Assembly (NCBI GenBank): GCA_006503475.1
Contig: RSEH01000194.1
Span: forward strand, 27,174 to 91,173
Reading direction: 5' to 3'
DNA: 64,000 nt
DNA from: Stentor roeselii
Lineage: Eukaryota > Ciliophora > Heterotrichea > Heterotrichida > Stentoridae
Shown: one piece after another, positions 47,707-60,156 of the stretch
Layout: every line of letters starts with the position of its first letter
Numbering within the stretch: position 1 is the first letter of the stretch
Notes under the pieces: model-generated
What the model saw: only the letters and a program-made list of their open reading frames with translations
What the model was told of the DNA's origin: nothing
The model's database searches: none
Translations under genes and position numbers: made by a program

Positions 47707-50700
47707 ATGATGATAGTGTGGATAATCAATTTATTCACCACCTGCACAGGAAAAATGTTCTGCACGTCAGCTGAGTGCGACTCATGCATATCTGGTTATA
47801 TAAACTTCGAAGGTGTGAGTTGTTTAAGCTTCTGCCCAACAGGTTACTATCTAGAAGGATCCTCATTCAAACCGGGCCAATCTCAAGAACTTTTTGTTCT
47901 AAATTTTTTTTCTTACAGAAAATTCGAAGGAAACACGATAGAAACTTTTGCCCATCCTCAGCTGTATAGTTTTAGTAGCGCTTCTCATGAGACTCCGATT
48001 CCTTTAGTGGATAGAGGGTTTTATTTCTTTTCAAATTCTCAATTGGTTTCAAATACTTCCTGGGTGTTGGGTCCGAGGTTTTGCATGGGAATTCATGTTA
48101 AAACAATGGGAGCTGGGACTATATTTAAGATTGCTGATGGAAGTAAGATTTACTTTGAATTGGCTTATAATGGGAATTATAAGTTTAGCTTTCTTTATAC
48201 AGATGGAGTGAATGAAAATATGCATGTAAGTGAATGGAGTTATCCTAACTACTGGGCAATGTTTGTATTTTTAGTGTATCAGTATGAGTATGGATTTTAT
48301 TATTATTATTATGGACTGAGTGCTTGGACATATATCGCAAGTATTGAGTTTCGGATGGATTCTCAGAGTGCCAAGTATACCATTGGCTCATCTACAAACC
48401 AAGGATTTCAAGGGTTTATTGGTTACTTGTGTCTAAAAAATAGCTATTTTTGCTTGTGGAAATATCTTCCTGTTAATGACTGCCTATACAACCAATACTA
48501 TGATTATTTAGGTTGCCATGACTGTAACTGTGCTTCAAATGCTTATTGCACTGGTGCATCATGTCAAAGATGCCATCCATCAAGTTGCACAAGTTGTAAA
48601 GGTTACTCATTCGAAAGCTGCGAGCAGTTCTCAAGTACTCCAAACCTCGGTAAAAACTGCATAACCGGTTCAGGTCTGATCTGCACAGTTTGCACTTCCG
48701 GATACACACTAAGCAATGGTCTCTGCGTTTCACCGAGTAACTTTTCAACACTAACTTTGCGATTCGATTTATTTTCACAGTACAAAGGAGAGTTCTTTAA
48801 AAGTGGAGTTAATCCCTTAACCTATTCCCCTTGGAACAACCCGGAGTCAGATGATCCAATCGCCTTAAGCCTTCGAGGTCATTGGTTTTACACCAACCAG
48901 TTTTTCATTTCAAGTGACTTGACACTGAACCATTCCTTTACAATATCAGTTTGGATAACGGCTGGATCGGTATGGGTGATCTATTCTAATAAGCTTTACT
49001 TCACTTATGATGCTTCCTTGATCCTTCCCTTGTCAAATTCAGAGAAGTCTTATATGGAAGTAGCTAACGGGGAATGTTATTCAGAACTCTGGAGATTTTT
49101 CGCAGTGATCGTGAACTACACTGACGGGTCGACTCACTTCACATCAGTCTGTGGACAGTCAATAAAATCAACTTTTTCTGTGAAAGGTTTCGCGTTTTAC
49201 GACATTCCAGGTCCTTTGAAAATTTCTCCTATGGACGGATCTTACAATTTTATTTACAGAATGACTATAAGTCAATTCGCGAATTTTGATTTTAATTCAG
49301 ATCAAATTATTTGTCAAGTTGCTGGATCAGCCTCTTGTCTTGCTTATCCGAACCAACATTTTTTGAGTAGTTCTGGAAGACTTACACTTTGTGACACGTC
49401 CTGCTCCAGTGGGTGTAAAGCTTGGGGCACTTGCAACATGTGCTCCAAGCCTCGATGCAGAACATGCAATGATTTTGTTGAAACTTGTGAAGAAGACCTT
49501 TCTTATGAGCCTTGTTTCAGTGGTTTTCGCTTGGCTGATGACGGTCAGAGGTGTTGTCAGCAGCGATGTTCTTTGTGTTATGGACAAACAGCTTATATGT
49601 GTCTTCAATGTGCCCCAGGATTTGTATTAGTTGGAAGTCTTTGCACTCAGAACTGCCCTTCTCTCTTTGTTCTTAGTAATGGGGTCTGTCAGAGTCCTGC
49701 TAATTTGTTTTTACTTGATGTGACTTTTGATAAGATTGCTGATAGTTTCACTGATTCTTTAAATAATACCTTTTTCACTGGAAGTACTCAAGAGTTTTAC
49801 CCGAATATCACTCAAAGTGACCCGATCCCTGCTAAGTCAAGAGGATTTTACTTTACTGGGATTTCTTTTGTTGATACTTCTGAATTTGCCATTCCGAATA
49901 ATTTTTCTATTTCGTTTTGGGTAAGACAGACTTCTTCAGGGGTGCTAATGACGAAAAATAATCTTGGGTTTACTTCTGGTATATTTTTTGAGTATGGATC
50001 ATTTAATATGATAGTCAGTCGGGTTTATAGTGGGATTTGGGTTGTTGTGAATTTTATTGGGTATAATTATTTTGATTATTACTTCTTTGTGTTTCATGAT
50101 TCACTTGGAGGATATAATTATCAATACCCGGATATACCATTTGATGATGCTCCAAGTTCGATTCGTTTTGGATCAGATAGTGCTGGATTTGTTGGATTTA
50201 TATGGCGAGTCTTCATTTATTCCGGCCTACATTATGCCTCACAGCCAGTTATCTGCACTCAATCAACCCAAAATAACTGCCTTTGGAATTGCGATCTAAA
50301 CTATTTCTTCTCAGGTTCATCTTGCAGCAGTTGTTCAAATTCCTGCCTCAAAGGCTGCATAAGAACCTCAGACTGCAACTTATGCGAAGACCAAAAATGC
50401 TACGAATGCGAAGACTTCACCTCACAATGCAAGACCTGCATTTTAAATTCCTGGAAAAGTGCTGAATGTGAGTGCAACCCATTTTTTTACTGGAATTCCA
50501 CAGAAAGAAAATGTTCTTCCTGCAAAGCCAACTGCTTGAACTGCACATCGGATCAAAACTGTTTCGAATGTCAAGAAAACTTCATCCTAAACGTCTCAGA
50601 GTGTCTCTGCAAAGACGGTTTCTATTTAGAAAGCGAGATATGCAATCCTTGTAATGAAACCTGTGCAACTTGCACAGGTCTTGCTAGAAACAACTGCAGT

Positions 50701-53658
50701 TCATGCTTTGAATATCAAAGTCTTGTCAATGGTTCTTGCATTTGTGATCCAGGCCGCTTTTGGAATGGGTCGAAATGTGAGACTTGCAATGAGAACTGTC
50801 TTGAGTGCTCAGGAGGATCTGAAGTTGAATGCACAGCTTGTGAAGAAAGAGCTTTTTTGAATGGGTCTCAGTGTTTATGTAAGGATGGCTTTTATAAAGA
50901 TCAGAGTCAGTGTCTTCAGTGCTTTTTTAATTGTGAAAGGTGTTTTGGACCTTCGTCGCAGGAATGTCTTTGTGAGTATGATGGAGGGTGGCAAAGATGC
51001 AAGTGTCCTGATGGGCAGTTTTGGGATGGAAGATGTATTGAATGTGATTCTAATTGTTTTACATGCTTTGGATTTGATTACTTTAGGTGTGAGTCTTGTA
51101 AAGGGTATCTACTTGATGGGATCTGTTTTGAAAAGTGCCCAAGAGGATATGCTGCTGAAAAAAATGAATGCAAAGTTAAAGTTAGTCTGGCATTGAGATT
51201 AAGTTTTAAACTTGAGTATCCATTGATTGATGATATTAGCAGGAAAAGTGCAAGTCTTTGTAAAAATAAAAGTGAAAATAATCCTTTTGTTCTTCCCTTG
51301 AGAGGTATTTATTTCCCTGAAAATTCTGACTGTATCAAATTTGAAAGTAAGCCGTATCCACTGATTTCTTGGGTTTTTACAGTTGTGGCATGGTTGAAAC
51401 TAAAACAAGATTCAGTCATATTATTAATAAATTCCTCAGAACTCTTCAACTTAAAATATGAAGAAAATACCAAAATTTCACTTATCTTATCAATCAACGG
51501 TGTTCGTGAAGGGTTCAGCTTAGAGACATCATTCAACATTTCAAACTGGCATCGAGTTTTAATCAGTCTTTCAAACGATTCTTCATATTTCATTTACACT
51601 AAACTCAACAATATAGAATATCCAAAGGTAACCCTTCCTTTCTTCCCATATAAAGACTCATCAAATTCAGTTTTAGTGTTAGGTGATGACGCAGTAGGTT
51701 TTTTCTATTTATTTGAAATTTTCACTTCTTTGACTGAAGATATTCAAGATTCTTTTCCATCTTGTCCAGAGCAAATCTGCCCAATTGAATGTGATGCTCA
51801 AGAGTTCATATTCAATGAAACTTGCCAAAAATGTCCAAATGACTGTAAATACGGCTGCGAAAATGCGACAACTTGCATCATTTGTAGTGAAAAATCATGT
51901 TTATTGTGTAATAATCTTCTTCCAGATATATGTGAAAAGTGCCCGTCTCCTTTTGTGCTTGAGAAAAGTAAATGTGTACCATGTCAAGATGATGAATTTT
52001 ATGAATATGTAAGTGGTGAATGTGTGAAATGTCCTTCACTATGCACCAGGTGTATCGATGATAAAAAATGCGAAGTTTGTGTAGAGAACAGTAGTATTCC
52101 AAGTGAGTTGCTATGTGAATGTGATTTTGGATATAAAGAAAATAAAGGAAAATGCTCTAGACTTTCATTTAATGTCTCAGTTAAAATAGATGATTCAAAT
52201 ATTGTTTCAATCAAATTTGATCAACTCCTTAAAACCGAATTGTTGAAGGATCATGTTAAATTCTACATCAATTCTAAAATCACTGACGCTTCTCTAAAAT
52301 TGGAACGAAAAACATCAATTTACTCTGCAGATGTAGAGGTGCCTACCGAGTTAAAAAACGAAAAAAAAAGGAATCTTAGAATTGAGTTTAATTCAGATAT
52401 TGAATCCATAAAAGGTGCTCTTTTAACTCAAACTATTTTTAACTTTAAAATGTTCGATCAAGAAGATATAGTAATTGCAGAAAGCCTTGCAAATTTACAG
52501 AAATCAGGAACTGTTATAACCACAGCAGCTGCAGCTGCTGCGTTGACATCTGGAGCGTTTTTATTGAATCCTACAATCATTTTTAACTTGCTGAGTCTTG
52601 TTGAAATGTTTTCATATGCACTGCTTTATGATGTTCAGTTTCATAAAAAGTTTATTGATTTTTTGGTAAGTTTGAAAAAGTCCTCTAAATTGCCGATGTT
52701 TAATGTGCCGATAAAGTCAGAAGATACAAGCATGCCCAAAAAGTATTTTATTTATGGAATCGAATCGAGTCTTTTAACAATGAACGCAGGTTATTTGATT
52801 ATTTTCATTGTAGCAATCCTGATTTTAACCTCTATATTATATGTCATGACCTTTTCGACTGGTCAAATAATAAAATCTACTTCGGAAAAATTGTTAAAAT
52901 TTATATTCTATGGGTGGTTTCACCGCAGTTGCATTCAAAGCAGTTTTGACTTGTCACTCTTTAGTCTGCTGAGTTTAAGATATTCAGAATTCGACACAGC
53001 TTATAAAATATTTGATCTGGTTGTTTGCTGTTTATTAATTGTAATTTTTATGCAGGTTTATTTTGGAGTCTGGGTATTCATCAATCTTTATTATTTAATA
53101 AAGTCTAAATTCCCGATGACTAATGTGGATGTGAAAGATGCTTTAAAAAATTATTCAGCTATTTTCGATGAATTTGATTGCACAAACTGGAATTATTGTT
53201 GTTTTTATCTTATCTTTGTTGCAAGGAGATTCTGTTTATCAGTTATGATTATTTTTTCAAATGGAGTATGCCAGTTGATGTTAAGTATTTCTTTTTGCTT
53301 TGCGGTAAGAAAAAAATAGATCATTTTTTATTTGATTTATCTCAAGCCTCTCGCACAAAAGCAGGAAAACTTTTTCATTCTTATTAATGAATGCTTTCTT
53401 TTGGTATTTTATGCTACAATAACACTGAATGAACTCAACTTAATTCAGATTGGAAGTGAAAGGGTTGCTGTTATATCGATAAGGATTATTATTGGAACTC
53501 TGGGTTTTAATGTTATTGCCAATGTTATTAAAATGATCATTCATTTCTATCAGAAACTGAGAAGCAGGTGGCATACTGAGAGAATTAGAGTCGCTCCTCA
53601 AATTTCTATTACTTCCATATATCAGTCAAGTATTTCTAAAGTGAGAACTGATAATTAG
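47707..53658 (+). CDS. Giant Cys-rich modular membrane protein, one intron
   Basis: Removing the intron at 53305-53319 gives 1978 residues. A signal peptide (MMIVWIINLFTTCTG) opens a huge ectodomain. It alternates Cys-rich furin/GFR-like knots (CxxC...CxxC) with four beta-rich modules resembling LamG/concanavalin folds (about residues 65-255, 345-548, 665-855 and 1162-1355). A dense furin-like run with EGF-like spacing lies at about 858-1155. After a further Cys cluster and a beta domain, five to six membrane helices follow in 1598-1960, and a short basic tail ends in TAG. Large Cys-rich receptor-like proteins of this layout form expanded families in ciliates; the ligand is unknown. The strand composition switches at about 48470, 50215 and 51415. 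Confidence 0.88.
53305..53319 (+). other. 15-nt intron (GTAAGAAAAAAATAG)
   Basis: Ends in in-frame TAG. Removal joins SFCFA to IIFYLIYLKP and restores the last membrane helices. Confidence 0.93.
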
Positions 53659-55094
53659 TTAAATTTACAATTATATGGTATCTATAAAATTCATCTCCTC
53701 TTCACTTCCAGTATTATTTTCGGAGTTATAATGCAAATATTTTTATTGCAGCTAAGCATATTTCAAGTTTAATGTTAATTGGACTTGAATTCCTTCATTG
53801 AATAAATTTATATTTTTTTAGATATCTGCATATTACTTCATTTGATGGCCTTAAGTTCACACTTATTTTGCCAATTTTAATTTTGAATAAGGTAGTTATT
53901 TATTTTTAGATTTATATGCAGAAGCTCTTCGTAAATTTTTGTATCATTATTCTGAGAAATAGTAGACCAAAACTTTAAAATTTTAATAAATGTATATTTA
54001 TTGGTATTTTGCCAAATTTATAGTAGATTTAGGAGAAAAATATCCTATGGGTTAATTATAATCGAAAAAAATTAGGATAGATGAGTATAACTTTAAAATA
54101 TAGTCATATTTTGAATAATTAAAACATATTAAAAAAAGGTAAACTTTAACGAATACGGTAAACTTTTGTATCTTGTGAACTCTTCTCATTAAAATAATCT
54201 TTATAAATATTGATTACAATATTAATATATTCAGAATTATATTAGCATTCAATTAAGCCTTCAAAATTCAATAATAACTTTTTAAAACTTGCAGGCTTTC
54301 TGATAATATTTTTAGTCAATTTAGATATTAGGTCTAATTTTAACCGTCAGTAGACTTGGAAGTAAATATCAGTTTCTGATCTTAATGTTGGGTTTGAGCT
54401 AGGTTATTTTTTATATAAACCTTGCTCTTATTAATTCAAGAATAGATTAGGAAGTCGTGCAAAGTAATTCACCTGGTCTATCAAGTTATATTACTAAATT
54501 ATATTTTGAGAATAGTTTGAAATCTTTGTTTTTTAGTAAATAAACATTGCTGATTAAGTGAAATATCAGAATAAAATAGTTCTTTTAAACCTTAAATGCT
54601 CTTTTGGCTTGACTATTTAAAACAAGAAATGCACCATCATTAATAATTTACCTTAATAACTAAAATTAAGTCACCGAAAAAATAAATTGATAGAAGAGGT
54701 TGGTGATTTTGATATTTTTTATAAGCATATATGTCTAAACTTCTCATCCATATAATTCTTTGAACTTTATAGTAAAAGAATAGATCATGTTATTTCGAGG
54801 CTAAACACTGGCTGTTGAATTTTTCATATAGAATGATCCGAATAGTAGTAATTTTTGAGAGTTTTAAGATCAATTACAAAAAATCTCAGGCTTAATGATA
54901 TCTAGCATGTAAAAAATGCTAGATATTTTTAAGTATTATAATTTCATCTCTCTCTGAAATAAAAATAGTCTTTTTGAGGCTTATTTTCCTAATCGATCAA
55001 ATGAAGCTCCAAAAGAAGATTTACTTTTTGGTTTAGCTGAAAATTATATATAATAAACTTAAATATTGGGGGGATTCAATAATTGGCTTTAAAA
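53659..55094. other. AT-rich noncoding stretch, 1.4 kb
   Basis: No gene is supported. A perfect inverted repeat with 11-bp arms lies at 54898-54926. Confidence 0.6.
54898..54926. repeat. Perfect inverted repeat, 11-bp arms, 7-nt loop
   Basis: The arms are ATATCTAGCAT and ATGCTAGATAT around GTAAAAA. It lies about 170 bp upstream of the B-box gene remnant. It could be a terminator-like hairpin or a protein-binding palindrome; no function is shown. Confidence 0.7.
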
Positions 55095-56650
55095 ATGTCT
55101 TGCTATGTGGAAACATGTCAAGATAAAATTATAGCTATCTGCAAAGATCACGAAATTTCTGTTTATTTCTGCTTTTCTCATTATTTTGAGCACAAAAGAC
55201 AAACAAATCATACACTAGATTGCATAAATCAGGAGCAGTCTCAGATAATCATTCAATCAATTTTGAACATTGAGATTCGAAACTGTATGATTCAAATGAT
55301 AAAAGATACTCAAGAAATCACTACAGCATTGAAAAACTCGTGCAATTTATCAATAATGAGTTTAATATCAGCAAACAAAAACCTGAAGAATGTTTCAGAA
55401 TTCAAATCTATGGGGTTTAAAAGAAAATGGATTACTTTCATCATACGCGAAATTGAACAAATTCAATAATCTCAGATTCAAGTCTTGTTTCTGTAGCTCC
55501 GAAAAAAGATGAGTTGGAAATTATTGAATCTGCTGAATACAACAATATAAATCATGAACTAAAGGATACAGATATTGCTTGGTTAAAATGGCGAAACCAG
55601 ATCATGAAAAACATGATAAAGTCTCAAGAAATAATAAAAAAGTATGCAGAACAGAAAATAAATGCTGAAAAAAGCATTGAGGAGCAGTACAAGAATTTAA
55701 TTAAAACAAAAAGAAGAAGGATGAAAAATTTAAGAAAAATTGAAGAATTAACTTTAGAGTTAAAAAATAAGAATAGCGTTCCTATAGAGAAACAAAAGGA
55801 GATTGATCGATTAATTTTTGAACTTGAAAATCAAAAATTGAAGGCCATGAAAAACTTAGAAGATTTTTGGAGATATTCAACTGAAAATAATATTATCATT
55901 AAAAAAGAAATAGAACTTCAAATCAAGAAAGATCGTGCCTGGATTAAGCAACAGAGTAAAAGGATTATTAATCTTAAAGAACTTGATGAGTTGAAAACAA
56001 AATTAAAAGTATTGAAAAAAATTCCTATAGAGAAAAGGTCCAAAATAGAAAATGAATCAATTCAAGTCACTAAAATGACACTAAAATTAAAAAAATCGTC
56101 CGAAAATCGAAGTAAATCCAGAGAAGAAGTCAACATTATTATTCATAAATTTAATGCAAAGCCATTATTAAAAGAACTCAAGACACTTCAAAATGGTTAT
56201 AAATATTCAGCCTCTGAGAATATTCAATTAGAACCAATTAATTACCATGGTTTGAGTTTTGTAAAAAGTTCTGGATTAACTCGTGAAGAAAAAATGAAAT
56301 ATGTTGTTAAAAATTACAATTTTAACAAAATAGAAATTGAGGAAAACTTTGAAGAACTTCTCTTTTCAAATGATGAAAACTATTCTTTTATCTGTAATTG
56401 TTACTAAAGATTGTATCAAACATTCAAGATGGAGGTAATAGTAAAGAAGCCTGTAAAATTAATGAAGGCTGTAAACACTATTAAGGGGACAACATGAATA
56501 TTAGTAAAACCTAGTTAGTGCGTATAAAGCATTCAGTTGATATCTGGAACCGTAAGACTATGATTAAAGAATTCAGTAACTTTCATGATTGTGATGAAGC
56601 AAGAACCTGGAAAGAATCCTACCCTGAATGTGTGCACGCAGTTTGGGGCG
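55095..56650 (+). pseudogene. Broken B-box / coiled-coil / WD-type gene
   Basis: An ATG at 55095 opens a B-box-like zinc finger (CYVETC...CKDH...CFSHYFEH...H) and helix that ends in TAA at 55467-55469. One base lower, the frame (open from about 55457) runs on as NSIISDSS...DELEIIESAEYNN, a coiled-coil region ending FSNDENYSFICNCY, then TAA at 56405-56407. The two parts look like one protein split by a missing base in the A-run at about 55459-55461. The final residues resemble a first WD repeat. WD-like fragments continue beyond the stop (IKHSVDIWNRKTMIKEF, about 56520-56575) with further stops. The alternatives are an assembly error at the first break or a shortened working gene. Confidence 0.55.
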
Positions 56651-57409
56651 GATATTAATAGATAAAAATTATTATTTTAGTTTCTTCTATACAGAGTTAA
56701 CTAGAATTATAGGTCCTGTATTTTACCAGCTATATCAACCAAATCTTCGTCAATAAAAGGAATCATTTGAGAGTCTTTTTCAAAGTGTACACTAGGCTTG
56801 TCAGTTTAATTTATAAATGCAGGCTTGTTTTTTTACAATTGAACTGTTTAAAACATCTTTTGCTATTACTAGCTATCCTTAAGATATTGAGATTTATGTA
56901 ATACCGACTTGAAGATGGAATTTTTAGAAGAAAATAAGGAATTCATAATTTTTTTTGAATATATTTTAAAAAAACCTGAACTATTTTTAATATTCCTGTC
57001 TTAAATATCATTGTAGATATTAAATCTTATCTTTGAACAACTTTGGTATGATAGACTAATCCAAGCAATTTATTAGGCTGTTGTAGTGAATTTTCCAAAT
57101 AGTAAAGATTTTAATCATTAGAATATCACTAGTTTGTCTCAACATTTAATCAATATCCAAAGAGTCTTTCACATAAGAAATGGAATTTAATAATATATAT
57201 TAAGTTCTTTGACCCCCCAAACTTTAGACTACATAACAATTTAATTTTCATACTTTAAGTTTCTTGCCTATAGATCATCCTTATGTGTTAAATTTTGATA
57301 TAGTAAAAAAAGTTTCTAAATTTTAATATCCAACTAAATTAAAAACTATTTCTATCTATTATCAAATTAGTAATTCGGAATAAAATGTAAGTACTTCCAT
57401 TATAATAAT
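56651..57409. other. AT-rich noncoding stretch, 760 bp
   Basis: No gene, RNA or repeat is supported here. Confidence 0.6.
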
Positions 57410-59785
57410 ATGTCTAATCTTAAGTTAGCTAAATCACTTAAACTAGCTTGCCAATCTAGCTCAAAATCATCAGGAACATCATCATCTGGCATTGAAGCTC
57501 AAAACTACTTACATGAAAATATAAGAAAATCTCAAAAGACTCAATCTACTTTAAATCAGACTCTAGTTTTAAAAAATCTACACCAAAGCTCAATAAATAC
57601 AATAGCAATTTCTCCTTGTAACACATTTTTATTAGAAGGAACTTTAGATGGAACCATTTTTATTTATAATATTCCAAAAAATAAATTAGAGGAAGCCATT
57701 GAATGTTCCAGTGGCAATCTCAATTCAATCTCTTTTTCTAATGATGGTCAGCTGATTCTATGCATACATCAAAGTTTTGCTGAAATTTGGAATTTTCATC
57801 AAAGAACTTTAAAATTTAGAATGAAAACTTCACTTGAAATACATACCCCGGCCCTTTTTACAACAGACGGAAAATTTATCATAATCCCTGATAAAAAATG
57901 GTTAGTTTTCAGCAGAATTTCTGATAAAACTGAAGAATTTTGTCTTAATGGGCACAAAATGACTATCACATCAATTGCTTGTTCTGCTGATGGCAAGCAT
58001 TTGATAAGTGGAGCTGTAGACGGGTGCATGATTGTTTGGAATCTTAATTTAAGGAGAAAAGAATTAAAAATGCATGAGTATAAAAAAAAGATATCATTTG
58101 TTGCGATTTCGAATAATAGTAAATATGTTGCATGCATTTTTACAAGTATCTTAAAAGTTTGGAATCTTGAGAAAAGATGTCAGGTTTTTACTGCTAAACA
58201 TTTTTATTTACTACAATCTGTTTTATTTGCACCTGATGATAAGACCCTAGCAGCTTGTTCAGGAGATAATACTATCAGTGTGTGTAACGTCGAAGGGAAA
58301 AAAGTAGAGAGATTTTATATATGGAATTCATCAATTTGTTCTATATGCTTCAGTTCTGACCAAAAAAAAATATTTGGAGGGGATCTTTATGGTAATATAG
58401 TAATTTGGAACACTTTCATCAAACCTAAACAAATAAGCATTCATAGAAATTTAGGAAATGAGGAAGATTCAACTCGTCAAATTTTGATCTCTATTAATAG
58501 CAAAATTGCAGTTTTAAGCAATAAATATGAAGGTTGTACAATTTTCGATATAAGAAAAGGTCGAATCTTTTATGAGAATAAAATTGAGGCAGTTTTTTAC
58601 AGTATTATTTCAAATGATGGATCTTTTTTACTACAGGTTAAAACAAAAAAGATTACTATTTTGGATTTAAAAACTACAATTACTATTTTTGAGGTTCCAT
58701 ACAGACATATTTTTAAATTTTATCAATTTCCAGCTTCAAAAGATTTATCTCTTGTTGTTACAACAAACAATAATAATTCTTTAGGTGTTTGGAATACGAT
58801 AAATAAATTCAAGATATTTGATGTTCATAAAGAATATTTTGAGTATTCAACTGCAAAATTTTCAAATGATTGTAAATTTATTGCGTTTGGATCTACAGAA
58901 GGGAATATTTCAATCTGGAGTATTGAGGATATGGCAGAAATTTATACTTTAACTGGACACTTATCTTGCATTAAAGCTATTTTTTTCACTGATGACGAAA
59001 AATTGATTAGTGTATCCTTTCATGAATATATAAGAGTTTGGAATATGAAAAAACAAGCTCTAAAATTTCAATTGAATATTAGCCCACTTACATATCAATA
59101 TATCTACTGTTTTGGATACTACTTAATATTAATCAGCTCTATTGATGGCTTTCTTTTTTGGAACCTAAAAGAAAACTTTGCAGAATTCAAATTTGATTAT
59201 AAGTTTTCTTATAATTTTGTAAATTTTTCAAATAATGGCAAACACTTATGTTTTCTTTACGAGTATCATTCTGACATTTGGAAGTTGAAGGATTTCCTTG
59301 AAATAAACACAATTGATCAATACAAAAGTTTCTTTCCTCTCAAATTTTCATATAATAAAAAATTTGCTGTCAGTGGACATGAAAAGATGATAAAAGTTTG
59401 GAATGTTGATGATAAGAAAGAAATTTTAAGGTTCAAAGCACATAAATATTGGATTAGAGCAGTTTCCATTTCCTTTGATAATAAATTTATTGTTAGTGGG
59501 GGTGATGATGGTTCTGTAAAGATTTGGGACTTGAATGGATTTGAAGTTAAACGCTTTGATGGGCATCTGAGTTGGGTTCTCAGTGTGGCTATTTCAAGAG
59601 ATGGGAAGTTTGTGATAAGTGCTTCCAATGATAGAGTTCTTATATTGTGGGAAGTTGAAAAAAATGATATACTTAAATCGTTTAGAGGATTTGGAAAGAT
59701 GATTCACTCTATTTCTTTTTCATTTCAAGGAAGATATATAGCGGTTGATTTGAATGAAGGGGTAGTACATGTTTTAAAAGTGTAG
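57410..59785 (+). CDS. WD40-repeat protein
   Basis: The 791-residue product has a Ser-rich leader of about 50 residues, then WD repeats to the end, about twelve to fourteen by eye. The clearest are GHKMTITSIACSADGKHLISG...MIVWNL, SVLFAPDDKTLAACSGDNTISVCNV, GHLSCIKAIFFTDDEKLISV...IRVWNM and AVSISFDNKFIVSGGDDGSVKIWDL. This number would make two beta-propellers. No other domain is seen. Such proteins are scaffolds; in this genome type they form large families, and the broken gene to the left appears to have belonged to a related B-box version. Intact, without introns. Confidence 0.88.
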   Translation: MSNLKLAKSLKLACQSSSKSSGTSSSGIEAQNYLHENIRKSQKTQSTLNQTLVLKNLHQSSINTIAISPCNTFLLEGTLDGTIFIYNIPKNKLEEAIECSSGNLNSISFSNDGQLILCIHQSFAEIWNFHQRTLKFRMKTSLEIHTPALFTTDGKFIIIPDKKWLVFSRISDKTEEFCLNGHKMTITSIACSADGKHLISGAVDGCMIVWNLNLRRKELKMHEYKKKISFVAISNNSKYVACIFTSILKVWNLEKRCQVFTAKHFYLLQSVLFAPDDKTLAACSGDNTISVCNVEGKKVERFYIWNSSICSICFSSDQKKIFGGDLYGNIVIWNTFIKPKQISIHRNLGNEEDSTRQILISINSKIAVLSNKYEGCTIFDIRKGRIFYENKIEAVFYSIISNDGSFLLQVKTKKITILDLKTTITIFEVPYRHIFKFYQFPASKDLSLVVTTNNNNSLGVWNTINKFKIFDVHKEYFEYSTAKFSNDCKFIAFGSTEGNISIWSIEDMAEIYTLTGHLSCIKAIFFTDDEKLISVSFHEYIRVWNMKKQALKFQLNISPLTYQYIYCFGYYLILISSIDGFLFWNLKENFAEFKFDYKFSYNFVNFSNNGKHLCFLYEYHSDIWKLKDFLEINTIDQYKSFFPLKFSYNKKFAVSGHEKMIKVWNVDDKKEILRFKAHKYWIRAVSISFDNKFIVSGGDDGSVKIWDLNGFEVKRFDGHLSWVLSVAISRDGKFVISASNDRVLILWEVEKNDILKSFRGFGKMIHSISFSFQGRYIAVDLNEGVVHVLKV

Positions 59786-60156
59786 AATTAGATTAAATTT
59801 TTATATTTTTATTTATTGCTTCATTCTAGTTCAGTATCACTTCTGCTAATTCTTAATAATTAAGATTGTTTCATTATGGATATATATTGGATGAATCTAT
59901 GGATAGAAGTAATGATTTTAGTTATAAACTAATTGCAACAGTCTAAAAGGGTTCTTTAAATGATAGAAAATTAATTATGAGTCTATCATGATTCTTCCTA
60001 AGTGAAGTTTTAATTTATAATTATTTGGTGTTATCGTGTTTATCATCTAAATTTTAAGTATCAGAATCTATTTGATCTTATCGAAGGGTCGAAATATTAA
60101 ATTTATTTGCTTCACTATCAATTGTATTATATATATTGACTATTATTTCATTTTAT
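59786..60156. other. AT-rich spacer before the repeat array
   Basis: About 370 bp with no gene and no clear copy of the downstream repeat. Confidence 0.5.

Noticed and set aside
56429-56650. Small independent gene with two 15-nt introns
   Set aside because: A frame from ATG 56429 can be stitched with GTAAACACTATTAAG and GTAAAACCTAGTTAG removed, but 15-mers of this form are common in AT-rich DNA. The WD-like residues fit better as a remnant of the broken gene to the left.
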